Below are positions 7,974 through 15,799 of a stretch of 64,000 nt of DNA, in pieces; the first letter of the stretch is position 1; every line of letters begins with the position of its first letter. This DNA is from Pseudomonas sp. 5P_3.1_Bac2. Its GTDB lineage: Bacteria > Pseudomonadota > Gammaproteobacteria > Pseudomonadales > Pseudomonadaceae. The notes beneath the pieces are model-generated. The model made no database searches, was not told the DNA's origin, and worked only from the letters and a program-made list of their open reading frames with translations. The translations under genes and the position numbers were made by a program. The DNA is taken from assembly GCF_025465995.1 (NCBI RefSeq), contig NZ_JANLNY010000006.1, forward strand, positions 806,001 to 870,000, given 5' to 3'.

Positions 7974-10121
7974 TTAAAGGTCGTAGCGCAGGCTGAGGGT
8001 GATGGTGCGCGGGTCGTTGACTGAGTAGTAATTAGTCCGGCTGGCCGCGGAGTAGGTAATGCTTTGTGGGTAGGCGCGGTTCAGCAGGTTCTTCACCGCC
8101 AGGGTGGTGGTCCAATGCCCGTCGCCGCTGCTGTAGCTGGTTACGGCGTTCCAGAAGCTTTGCTGCGGCACCTCGTAAATCTCACCATTGACCGCATTGG
8201 CATAGGATTTGGTCTGGAACTGCCAATCGGTGCCCGCTACCCAGGCGCCCGGCAGGTTCACCGGCACCACCCAGTTCAGGCCCAGCGCCAGATTCCAGCG
8301 CGGTGCAAACACCATCCAGTTGCCGTCGGCATCCACACCGGGGCCGGCGGCATTGGCGAAGTCGTCGTACTGGGCTTTGAGGTAACCCAGGTTGGCGGTC
8401 AGGGTCAGGTCCTTAAGCAGCAGGGCGGTGTTTTCCAACTCGATGCCATAACTGTGGGCGCTGCCGACGTTGGTACGCAGGTTGGCACTGATGGCCGGGT
8501 CCCAGGCGTTGGTTTGCAGGTCGCGGTAGTCGTTATAGAACACGGCGATATTGCTGCGCAGGCGGCCCTTAAGAAACTCGCCTTTGAGGCCGCTTTCATA
8601 GGTGATCACGTTCTCCGGATCAAAGCCTTGCAGGGCCGCAGCGCGAGTCGGGGCGCGGTTATCAAAACCGCCGGCCTTGAAGCCCTTGGCCACATAGGCG
8701 TATTGGGTCAGTTGCGGCGTCCAGTTGTATTCAATGCCGAGCTTAGGGCTAAACGAGGCCCAGCTTTCGCTGGTTTGTGCAGCAAAATTAAGCCCGGTAA
8801 TGTCCCGCTCAGGGGTGATGCGGTAATTGTCGTAATCGAAATTTTTATGTTCCTTGGTGTAGCGCAGGCCGGCGGTCAGCGACAGGCGCTCGGTCAGCTT
8901 GTAATTGCCTTGGCCATACAGCGCGTAGCTTTCGGTGTCGGTGGTGCTGTATTGGCCACTGGCATTAACCCGGTCGGCCGCCACGGAATAGGTGAGGCTG
9001 TCGCGCTCGGCGCGAAAGCGCTCTTTGTAGAGAAACACGCCAAGGGTGTAATTGAAGCGCTCATAGTCGCCGTTGAGCTGGAATTCCTGGGTGGCGTAGC
9101 GCTGCTTGTAGTGGATCAGGTTGTTCTGGATTGGCGCGGCGTTGCCGCTGTTGGCTGCACCGGAGTTGTCGTAGTCCACTGGCTGATCGAAGGCCGACCA
9201 CGCGGTGACGGCCTTAACGCTGAGCTGATCATCAATGTGATAGATCGTGCGCAGCACCGCGCTGCCTTGGTCGAGACGGTTTTTCGGGTCGAGGCTGCTG
9301 TAGGTTTTGAATTTATCGAAGTGTCCGGTTTGCGGATCAAATGGCGTATAGCTGGTGGTGTCCCCCCGGTCGAAGGTGCCGGCCAGAGTCAGCTGGGTGT
9401 CCCAGGCGGAGTCCACTGGCGCCAGGCGCAATTTGCCGCGATAGGACTGGATATCAATGTTGTTCACGTCCTTGTCGCGGGTGCGGTTGCGCACCGTGCC
9501 GTCGCGGCTCAACCGCAGCGCCGAGAAGCTGCCAAACAGGCTGTTATCGATCAGCGGGCCGCTAATCAACAGGCGCCCGTTCTGCGCGTTGTAATTACCT
9601 GCACCAAGCTCGACAAAGCCACGGGTTTCCTGCGTCGGGTCGCGGGTGATTACACGGATCGCCCCGGCGGCGCTGTTACGTCCATAGAGGGTGCCTTGGG
9701 GGCCGCGCAGTACTTCCACGCGCTCGACATCGTTGAAGTCGAGCATCGAGGAAATCGCCCGGGGGATATACAGGTCATCGGCATACACCGCCACGGCGGC
9801 TTCCTGAATCGGGTCGGTTTCGCCGATGCCACGGATGCCATAAGTCTGCGCGCTATAGGAAATCGATTGGCGATTGAGGGTGAGGTTAGGCACCCGTCCG
9901 GCCAGATCGCGGATGTTATTGATTTGCTGATCGCGCAGGGTGGTTTCGTCGAATGCGCTGATCGCCAGCGGCGCTTTTTGCAGGTTTTCCTGGCGGTGCT
10001 CGGCGGTCACGGTGACGTTGGGCAGGCGTGTATCGCTGCTATCGACGGCGCTGTCGGCCAAGGCAGTGAGGGGCAGCGACAACATCAGGCAGAGGCGGTG
10101 GGGCAGATAACTTAAGGCCAT
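7974..10121 (-). CDS. TonB-dependent outer-membrane receptor
   Basis: A 715-residue receptor with a signal peptide ending near ALADS, then a plug domain (LPNVTVTAEHRQENLQKAPL, and VERVEVLRGPQGTLYGRNSA) and a 22-strand barrel that ends in the aromatic TLSLRYDL. The ribosome binding site TTAGGAAG precedes the ATG. Its plug sequence resembles the iron-complex/outer-membrane receptor group often annotated as siderophore receptors, but such receptors also import sulfonates, sulfate esters and other organics. The gene lies between a metabolic trio and the ABC transporter genes on the same strand, so it probably brings the same solute across the outer membrane. Its leader can hide the ribosome binding site (see the regulatory entry just upstream). 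Confidence 0.93.
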   Translation of the reverse strand: MALSYLPHRLCLMLSLPLTALADSAVDSSDTRLPNVTVTAEHRQENLQKAPLAISAFDETTLRDQQINNIRDLAGRVPNLTLNRQSISYSAQTYGIRGIGETDPIQEAAVAVYADDLYIPRAISSMLDFNDVERVEVLRGPQGTLYGRNSAAGAIRVITRDPTQETRGFVELGAGNYNAQNGRLLISGPLIDNSLFGSFSALRLSRDGTVRNRTRDKDVNNIDIQSYRGKLRLAPVDSAWDTQLTLAGTFDRGDTTSYTPFDPQTGHFDKFKTYSSLDPKNRLDQGSAVLRTIYHIDDQLSVKAVTAWSAFDQPVDYDNSGAANSGNAAPIQNNLIHYKQRYATQEFQLNGDYERFNYTLGVFLYKERFRAERDSLTYSVAADRVNASGQYSTTDTESYALYGQGNYKLTERLSLTAGLRYTKEHKNFDYDNYRITPERDITGLNFAAQTSESWASFSPKLGIEYNWTPQLTQYAYVAKGFKAGGFDNRAPTRAAALQGFDPENVITYESGLKGEFLKGRLRSNIAVFYNDYRDLQTNAWDPAISANLRTNVGSAHSYGIELENTALLLKDLTLTANLGYLKAQYDDFANAAGPGVDADGNWMVFAPRWNLALGLNWVVPVNLPGAWVAGTDWQFQTKSYANAVNGEIYEVPQQSFWNAVTSYSSGDGHWTTTLAVKNLLNRAYPQSITYSAASRTNYYSVNDPRTITLSLRYDL

Positions 10122-10131
10122 GGTCAGTCTT

Positions 10132-10238
10132 CCTAAGGGCTATACATGCTCGGTTGTGGTTAAACCTGCACGCCCTTAGGGCCGCCATAGCCGGTGAGGG
10201 GATGCAGGAATCCTGTACCTCCGCCGGATGGGGTCGGT
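10132..10238 (-). promoter_or_regulatory. Structured leader of TonB receptor gene with anti-ribosome-binding-site pairing
   Basis: On the minus strand the leader holds the box ACCGACCCC plus GGCGGAGG (10218-10238), also present before the LLM operon and the amine oxidase gene. CCTAAGGGC (complement at 10172-10180) is perfectly complementary over nine bases to GCCCTTAGG (complement at 10132-10140), which contains the start of the receptor's ribosome binding site. The same upstream segment can instead fold as GCCC-TAA-GGGC inside a stem closed by CCTGCA and TGCAGG (10203-10208 with 10165-10170). The two folds exclude each other, a typical switch layout. A frame after GGAGG ends at the TAA of the small hairpin, but has no normal start codon (ATT at the expected place). 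Confidence 0.45.
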
Positions 10239-10277
10239 GTTTCGGGTTGGCGTGTTTCTAATTAGGGCTTATGCAAG

Positions 10278-10297
10278 GCGCCAGGCGTAGCTGGCGC
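10278..10297 (-). terminator. Hairpin after the class II aldolase gene
   Basis: GCGCCAG (10278-10284) and CTGGCGC (10291-10297) pair perfectly around a six-base loop, about 20 bases after the aldolase stop on the minus strand. It would separate the metabolic genes from the receptor gene and its own leader. No long T-run follows. Confidence 0.45.
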
Positions 10298-10316
10298 TTG
10301 ATCGCACGTTATTGGC

Positions 10317-11120
10317 TTAGTGCTTGTACGCCTCGGTATGGCGGTCGAGCTGGCGAATCAGCGCATCCCAATGGCGCTGGACCCCCGGGTGGTTGGGGTC
10401 GGTAACTGCGGCGCTTTGCTGGGCGACTTTGGCGATGGCGTCGTCCGGGGCAAAGAGTAAGTCGGCATTGCCACCCGCCTGAGCGGCGATCTGAATATTG
10501 CAGGCGCGCTCCAACCCATGCAGCTCACGGAAGGCATGCTCGACGCTGCGCCCGGCGGTGAGTAGGCCGTGGTTGCGCAAAATCAGGATATTGCTTGCGC
10601 CGAGGTCCGCAACCAGCCGTTCCTGCTCGTCGAGATCCAGCGCCACGCCTTCGTAGCTGTGATAGACCACGCGGCTGTAGTAGGCCAGCGCATGCTGCGA
10701 CAGCGGCAACAGGCCGCCGCGCTGCGCGGAAACCGCTGCGCCATCGCGGGTGTGGGTGTGCAGCACGGCATGCAGGTCGGGGCGGGCGCGGTGAATGGCG
10801 CTGTGAATCACATAGCCGGCCTGGTTGATGCCAAGGCCCAATGGGTCATCGATGATAGTGCCGTCGACATCCACCTTGACCAAGTTGGAGGCAGTGATTT
10901 CATCAAACAGCAGACCAAAACCATTGATCAAAAAATGCTCATCAGGGCCGGGCACACGGGCCGAGAAGTGGGTATAGATATGATCGGTCCAGCGAAACAG
11001 CGCAGCCAGTTGATAAGCCGCAGCCAGTTTCACCCGCACCTCCCACTCGGCTTCCGACACCCGTTGGCGCAGTGTAGTGGTGCTGGCCGGGACGGCCGAT
11101 AACGCGGAAAGTGCAGTCAT
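10317..11120 (-). CDS. Class II aldolase/adducin family protein
   Basis: I start it at 11120, after AAGGAGA; the longer open frame has no such signal. The protein has 267 residues and the class II aldolase fold: a GFGLLFDEITASNLVKVD segment, the metal-binding HTHT at residues 121-124 and a NHGLL motif near 190. Family members cleave sugar phosphates, carry out similar retro-aldol reactions, or act as decarboxylases. Here it sits 28 bases downstream of a 2-hydroxyacid dehydrogenase and two genes after an acyl-CoA-dehydrogenase-like flavoprotein, so it probably handles a hydroxy or oxo acid released from the imported compound. The exact substrate is unknown. Confidence 0.88.
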   Translation of the reverse strand: MTALSALSAVPASTTTLRQRVSEAEWEVRVKLAAAYQLAALFRWTDHIYTHFSARVPGPDEHFLINGFGLLFDEITASNLVKVDVDGTIIDDPLGLGINQAGYVIHSAIHRARPDLHAVLHTHTRDGAAVSAQRGGLLPLSQHALAYYSRVVYHSYEGVALDLDEQERLVADLGASNILILRNHGLLTAGRSVEHAFRELHGLERACNIQIAAQAGGNADLLFAPDDAIAKVAQQSAAVTDPNHPGVQRHWDALIRQLDRHTEAYKH

Positions 11121-11148
11121 TGCAGGTATCTCCTTATTGGCTGGGGCG

Positions 11149-12096
11149 TTAATAGCCGCGTTGAAAGTCGACCAGATTGTGTAAGGGCAGACCGTCACTG
11201 AAGCGCTGGAAGTTCTCACTGAAGCTGGAAATAAACTCGGCTGGGCCTTCACTGGACAGGGCACAGGTGTGAGGCGAGATAAATACCTGCGGATGCTGGT
11301 AAAGCGGATGGCCGGCGGGCAGCGGCTCCGGCTCAGTGACATCGAGGGTGGCGCGACCGACCCAGCCAGCCTCCAGTGCCTCCAGCAGTGCCTGCTGATC
11401 GAGCAAACCACCTCGGGCGATATTGATCAGATGCAGCCCTGGCTTGGCGTTGGCCAGCACTTGGCGATTGATCAGGCCGCGGGTTTGCGCGGTGAGTGGG
11501 ACGGCCAGTACCAGATGGTCGGACTCGGCAAACAGCTGTTCCAAAGACGTGGCCACCTGCACATGGGTTTGGCCAGGCTGGCTGCTGCCTGAGCGATTTA
11601 GGACCAGTACTCGCATATCCAGTGCGCTGGCTTTTTGGGCAAGGGCCTGACCAATACTGCCAAAACCAAGGATGCCTAAGGTACGGCCGCGCACGGGTTG
11701 CAGCTGGCTAAACTGCCAGCGCTCATCTTTGACCCAAAGATCGGGAAGCTTTTTGGCAGCTGCCAGAATCGCGGCTAGGGCGAACTCGGCGATCAGGTGA
11801 GCGCTGACCCCTCTAGCTGTTGTGACTGGGGGGCCGTTGAACAGCCAGTCCGGGTAAAAATCGATCCCTGAGGACAGCAGTTGCACCCAACGTACCGACC
11901 AGGGCCAGCCAGGCGGCGGTTGATCGACTCGGCGACCACGCACATTGATCGGCCGTAGGATCAGCACATCAGCGTCTTCGGCCTGTAACTGTTCAATACT
12001 TAAGTCCTGTACCTGCTGACCGGGCAGATGTTGGCGCAGCAGTTCGTTACCTGCGGCATCCAACTGACTGGCAATCACCTTCACGTTGCTCATCAT
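11149..12096 (-). CDS. D-isomer-specific 2-hydroxyacid dehydrogenase
   Basis: A 315-residue NAD(P)-dependent dehydrogenase. The Rossmann motif LGILGFGSIGQA lies near residue 140, the substrate-binding arginine in INIARGGLLD near 230, the glutamate in TEPEPLP near 258 and the catalytic histidine in ISPHTC near 275. The stop of the upstream gene and this ATG share one base, so the two are coupled. Members reduce 2-oxo acids or oxidise D-2-hydroxy acids such as glyoxylate/glycolate or phosphoglycerate. The QPPPGWPW loop is unusual for a biosynthetic SerA, and the protein lacks an ACT domain. Confidence 0.9.
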   Translation of the reverse strand: MMSNVKVIASQLDAAGNELLRQHLPGQQVQDLSIEQLQAEDADVLILRPINVRGRRVDQPPPGWPWSVRWVQLLSSGIDFYPDWLFNGPPVTTARGVSAHLIAEFALAAILAAAKKLPDLWVKDERWQFSQLQPVRGRTLGILGFGSIGQALAQKASALDMRVLVLNRSGSSQPGQTHVQVATSLEQLFAESDHLVLAVPLTAQTRGLINRQVLANAKPGLHLINIARGGLLDQQALLEALEAGWVGRATLDVTEPEPLPAGHPLYQHPQVFISPHTCALSSEGPAEFISSFSENFQRFSDGLPLHNLVDFQRGY

Positions 12097-13289
12097 CACG
12101 CGTCCTTGCTTAGGGCCGCACGGCCTTTATTGATAAACACCACATCGTCCTGTGGGGTATGGATACGGCTGCACAACACATTACGCAAGTGCCGCTCCAG
12201 TGCATTACGTCGTGATAATCCTGGGTTGCCACTGGCTTCAATGGCCAGTTGCACAGCGTTAATCGCATTACTGGTGACCAGTTGCTTAAGCTGGCCGGCG
12301 CCTTGGCCGTCGATCTGCCCGGCTGCGGCGGCATCGAGCAGGTTGCGGTTGGCAAACAACAACGTTTCGATCTGCCCGACCAACTCTTGAAACCGTGGCA
12401 GGCTGGCCAAAGGCTGACCGAGGTTAGACGGCACCCGCTCACGCAGGAATTGCACCAGCCAATCCCGCCCAGCTTGGGCCACGGCGTCATAAATGCTGGA
12501 CAGCAGCACAGACATCCACACCAACGCCTCGCCATCGAGTTCGGCTTGCGGTGCGCTTAAGGGGCTAACGCTGACAGCATGCTCCAGCGGCAATAACACG
12601 TTGCTGAATTCCACCTTATGGCTGCAGGTGGCGCGCATGCCGAGGTGATCCCAGTCTTCAATGATGCGAATGCCGGGGCTGTCCTTGTGCACCAAAAAGC
12701 CACCGACCAGCGGGTCGGCATCGTCGCTGCGTGCCCACACCACATACCAGGTCAGGCCGTAGCTGCCGGTGGAGTACAGCTTGCTGCCCGACAGCCGCCA
12801 GCCCTCAGGCGTACGCCGGGCGATAGTGGCAGGCAGACCGCCGCGGGCCGGGGTGCCCAGCTCGGGCTCAACGCGAAAGGCGTTAATCAGCGCGCCATGC
12901 TCCACCGCCTCTTGAGCCAGACGCAGGCGCAAATGGCTGGGCCAGCGTGGGTCGTCCTGCAAGCGAAAGTGCTGCAGATACTGCATGACCAGAATCAGCG
13001 CGGTGGAGGGCTCGCCCTTGGCCACAGCGCTGATCACCTGACGTGCGGTGGCTAGATCCGCGCCACCACCGCCCAATGCACGGGGCACCGTCAGGCTGAG
13101 CAGGCCATGTTGATGCAGCAGGGCAAAGTTGGCCGCAGGAAATTCGCCACTGCGATCGTAATCCGCCGCAGTGGCGGCCAGCTGCACGGTGATCTGCGCC
13201 AATAAGGCAGTGAAATCCTCAGGTGTGGCCGCAGCAGTGGGGCGGGGCTCGGCTTGCAGTGGTTGGGCGAGGGCGGCGAATTGGGTCAT
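12096..13289 (-). CDS. Acyl-CoA dehydrogenase-like flavoprotein (SfnB/DszC type)
   Basis: About 397 residues from the ATG at 13289; a TTG at 13322 is an alternative start. The order of segments is that of the acyl-CoA dehydrogenase fold: an N-terminal helical part with VPRALGGGGADL, a middle part with STGSYGLTWYVVWA and IEDWDHLGMRATCS, and a C-terminal helical bundle. The usual catalytic glutamate region is not obvious. In sulfur islands such proteins (SfnB, DszC, and similar flavin-dependent monooxygenases) work with a flavin reductase on sulfones, thioethers or sulfonates. It is the first gene of a minus-strand operon with the dehydrogenase and aldolase and lies divergent from the SsuA-like genes. 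Confidence 0.85.
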   Translation of the reverse strand: MTQFAALAQPLQAEPRPTAAATPEDFTALLAQITVQLAATAADYDRSGEFPAANFALLHQHGLLSLTVPRALGGGGADLATARQVISAVAKGEPSTALILVMQYLQHFRLQDDPRWPSHLRLRLAQEAVEHGALINAFRVEPELGTPARGGLPATIARRTPEGWRLSGSKLYSTGSYGLTWYVVWARSDDADPLVGGFLVHKDSPGIRIIEDWDHLGMRATCSHKVEFSNVLLPLEHAVSVSPLSAPQAELDGEALVWMSVLLSSIYDAVAQAGRDWLVQFLRERVPSNLGQPLASLPRFQELVGQIETLLFANRNLLDAAAAGQIDGQGAGQLKQLVTSNAINAVQLAIEASGNPGLSRRNALERHLRNVLCSRIHTPQDDVVFINKGRAALSKDA

Positions 13290-13322
13290 CAGATACTCGG
13301 AATCAGCAGCATAGGAAGCCAA

Positions 13323-13547
13323 TAAAGGCGGTTTGAATACGCAACTCCTTATGACCGTATTATTGAGAAACCTTTAAGTAAAAGTCTTTTTATGCATAAG
13401 CTAATGGCGAATTAGAAAATTAATACGCATATTAGGATATGAATAAAATGAATTTAAATTATTAGAACTGTCGCGCTAAAGTCACTGCCAGAGCGTGCGA
13501 GCCCCTGCTAAATAAGGCCGTACGCTTAAACCAAAAACTATTCAGGG
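13323..13547. promoter_or_regulatory. AT-rich divergent promoter of the flavoprotein and SsuA-like genes
   Basis: This 225-base stretch lies between two divergent sulfur-related genes. The centre (13355-13465) is very AT-rich, with motifs such as TTATGCATAA and AATTAATACGCATATTAG. Such regions upstream of sulfonate genes usually carry CysB or similar LysR activator sites; no CysB site can be fixed by eye because the consensus is loose. Confidence 0.45.
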
Positions 13548-14522
13548 ATGATGCCCATGCTGCGCAAAACCGTATTCGCCTTAACCAGTCTGCTACTCGC
13601 TGTGCCGCTTTGGGCGGCTGAACCGGTGGAGCTGCGTCTGGGCGATCAGAAGGGCAATATGCGCGCGCAGTTAGAAGCCGCCGATGCACTGCAAAATTTG
13701 CCTTATCGCATTCATTGGGCCGAGTTCCCAGCCGCCGCCCCCTTGGCTGAGGCGCTGAATGCCGGGGCTATCGATGCCGGGGTGATTGGTGATGCGCCGC
13801 TGTTGTTTGCCCTGGCCTCCGGCGCGCAGGTCAAAGCCATTGCGGTAAACAAGAACGATCCTTACGGCACCGCCTTGCTGGTGCCTAAACAGTCGAGCTT
13901 GCAGTCGGCCGCGGACCTTAAAGGCAAGCGCATCGCTACCGGGCGCGGCTCCATTGGCCATTACGTGGCCCTTAAGGCTTTGGATAGCGTGGGCTTGACG
14001 GCTAAGGACGTGGACTTCCGCTTTCTCGGCCCGGTGGATGCCAAGATGGCTTTAGCCAATGGTTCGGTGGATGCCTGGGCGACCTGGGAGCCCTATACCG
14101 CCCTGGCGGAGGTCAACGGTGAGGCACGGGTGCTGGTCAACGGGCGCGGTCTTTCCAGCGGCAATAGCTTTATCGCCGCCACTGACCAGGCGCTGGCAGA
14201 CCCGGCTAAGCGCGCCGCGCTGCAGGATTATCTGCAACGCTTAAGCCAAGCGCAGGTTTGGGCTTACGAGCATCTCGACAGCTTTAGCCAAACCCTGGCC
14301 AAGATCATCGGCTTTCCGGTTGCGGCTGCACGCTTGCAATTTGAGCGCCGCCAACTGCGCTGGCAGGCCGTCGATAGCCAGGTGATCACAGAGCAGCAGG
14401 AAACCGCTGACTTCTATCAAGCCCAAGGCCTGATCAGCCGCAAGCTGGATGTGGCGCCGACGTTTGATCGCAGCTTTAGCGTGAACGCCCCGGCGCCCGC
14501 AGCGTTGGCCAAACAGCCCTGA
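13548..14522 (+). CDS. SsuA-like (sulfonate) periplasmic binding protein 1
   Basis: A 324-residue exported protein: signal peptide ending near LWAAEP, then the NMT1/SsuA-like pattern VELRLGDQKGNMRAQLEAADAL, LAEALNAGAIDAGVIGDAPLLFA, the DLKGKRIATGRGSIGHYVALKAL loop and WATWEPYTA. These residues line the ligand cleft in the aliphatic sulfonate binders. The start could be any of three nearby ATGs; the first is used. No permease or ATPase of the SsuBC type is encoded in this window, so it must work with a transporter elsewhere, or have another role. Confidence 0.9.
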   Translation: MMPMLRKTVFALTSLLLAVPLWAAEPVELRLGDQKGNMRAQLEAADALQNLPYRIHWAEFPAAAPLAEALNAGAIDAGVIGDAPLLFALASGAQVKAIAVNKNDPYGTALLVPKQSSLQSAADLKGKRIATGRGSIGHYVALKALDSVGLTAKDVDFRFLGPVDAKMALANGSVDAWATWEPYTALAEVNGEARVLVNGRGLSSGNSFIAATDQALADPAKRAALQDYLQRLSQAQVWAYEHLDSFSQTLAKIIGFPVAAARLQFERRQLRWQAVDSQVITEQQETADFYQAQGLISRKLDVAPTFDRSFSVNAPAPAALAKQP

Positions 14523-14734
14523 AGCTTAGCCTGGGGCCTGTAGGCCAAACCAATCCTTAGGTTTTTTATGCCCTTGAAGCCAATCGTTTGGTTGTCTTGG
14601 GCTGCCCCTTGCTGCCCGCATAGAGATTTAAGCCGCACTCATGCTCCCGGCGCGCAGGCTTGAAACGCTCTGCGCGTGAGAGCCTCGCTTGTTCACCTGT
14701 TTATTACACCTGCACAGCAGGACTTGGAGACACG

Positions 14735-15673
14735 ATGGGATTGCTCGCCAAAAGCTTTACCGGTGCCTTATTGGGTTTGACGTTGGCCTTTAGCGTCGAG
14801 GCCAGCAGTTTGATTGTCGGCGACCAAAGCTATAACACCCGGGCGGTCATGGAGGCGGCCGGAGTCCTCAAGGATCTGCCCTACGAGCTGGAGTGGCGGC
14901 AATTTACCGCCGGCTCGCCAGTGGCCGAAGCGTTAAATGTCGGTAGTCTCGACTTGGGCTTACTCGGTGATGCGCCACCGCTGTTTCTTGGCGCGCTGGG
15001 GGCACCGATTAAAGTCGTCGCCATCAGCCAGCAAAGCCTTGCCGGGGTCGCGATCTTGGTACGCCAGGATTCCCCGATCAAAACCTTGCAGGATCTGCCC
15101 GGCAAACGGGCGGCGATCTGGAAGGGCTCCTGGAGCCAGCAGTTATTGCTTTCAGCCCTAGATAAGGCCGCTGTGCCGCGGGACAGCGTGGAGATTCGCT
15201 ACTTAAGCGCCTTGGATGCCTCCCATGCCCTGGATAGCGGTGCGGTGGATGTGATTGCCACTTGGGAGCCCTACGTTACCCAGCAGGAGCGTCAAGGTGC
15301 ACGGGTGCTGGCCACCGCCGAGGGGTTGATGGCCGGGCAAAGCTTTGTCGTGGCTAATAGCGCAGTGATCGAGCCAAAACGTGCCGAGATCAGTGACTTT
15401 TTAACTCGACTGAAACAAGCGCGAGCGTGGGCAACCCAGAGTTCTGAGCACAATGCGCGCTACGCCCAGGTATGGAGTGGTTATAGCCGCGCCGATCAGG
15501 CGATTGCCCAAGCCTGGTTTGCCCGCGCGCAGACGGTGTTGCAACCGGTTAGCGAACAGGGGATTCAGGCGGCGCAGCAGACCATCGACTTCTTTAGCGG
15601 CTTGGGACTGATCAAGGCCTATCCCGCAGCAAGCTTGTTCGATAACAGCTTTAACCCGGTGTTTGTGCCTTAA
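14735..15673 (+). CDS. SsuA-like (sulfonate) periplasmic binding protein 2
   Basis: Start at 14735, after TTGGAGA; the longer frame from 14660 has no ribosome binding site. The protein has 312 residues, with a signal peptide ending near SVEASS, and is clearly a paralogue of the preceding gene: LIVGDQSYNTRAVMEAAGVL, VAEALNVGSLDLGLLGDAPPLF, DLPGKRAAIWKGSWSQQLLL and IATWEPYVT. The differing cleft loop (WKGSWSQQ instead of GRGSIGHY) suggests a different ligand. The two genes are 212 bases apart. Confidence 0.9.
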   Translation: MGLLAKSFTGALLGLTLAFSVEASSLIVGDQSYNTRAVMEAAGVLKDLPYELEWRQFTAGSPVAEALNVGSLDLGLLGDAPPLFLGALGAPIKVVAISQQSLAGVAILVRQDSPIKTLQDLPGKRAAIWKGSWSQQLLLSALDKAAVPRDSVEIRYLSALDASHALDSGAVDVIATWEPYVTQQERQGARVLATAEGLMAGQSFVVANSAVIEPKRAEISDFLTRLKQARAWATQSSEHNARYAQVWSGYSRADQAIAQAWFARAQTVLQPVSEQGIQAAQQTIDFFSGLGLIKAYPAASLFDNSFNPVFVP

Positions 15674-15763
15674 GCAGGGGCTGGCGGGTAAAAAACGCTG
15701 AGCTGGGCTTGTAGGTGAGTCCAGGCAGGGAGGATTAGCATCACACAGCGCTCGCTGCATCTC

Positions 15764-15792
15764 TGCGCCAAGGTTGTTATCGCCTTGGCGCA
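15764..15792. terminator. Bidirectional terminator hairpin
   Basis: TGCGCCAAGG (15764-15773) and CCTTGGCGCA (15783-15792) are perfect 10-base arms around a nine-base loop. It lies between the convergent ends of the second SsuA-like gene and the LLM monooxygenase gene, where a two-way terminator is expected. Confidence 0.65.
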
Positions 15793-15799
15793 GGTTGCC

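Noticed and set aside
8064..10115. Long open frame on the plus strand opposite the TonB receptor gene
   Set aside because: It is an antisense shadow of a GC-rich receptor gene; no known domain and no ribosome binding site.
10132..10238. Cobalamin riboswitch before the TonB receptor gene
   Set aside because: No B12-box-like GCCACTG segment or matching fold; the structure seen is much smaller.
13461..13511. Possible leader ORF ending PERASPC before the first SsuA-like gene
   Set aside because: It ends in a cysteine like other leaders, but has neither ATG/GTG/TTG start nor ribosome binding site.
14660..14734. Upstream extension of the second SsuA-like gene with two cysteines
   Set aside because: The TTG start has no ribosome binding site and the true signal peptide begins at 14735; only in-frame readthrough.
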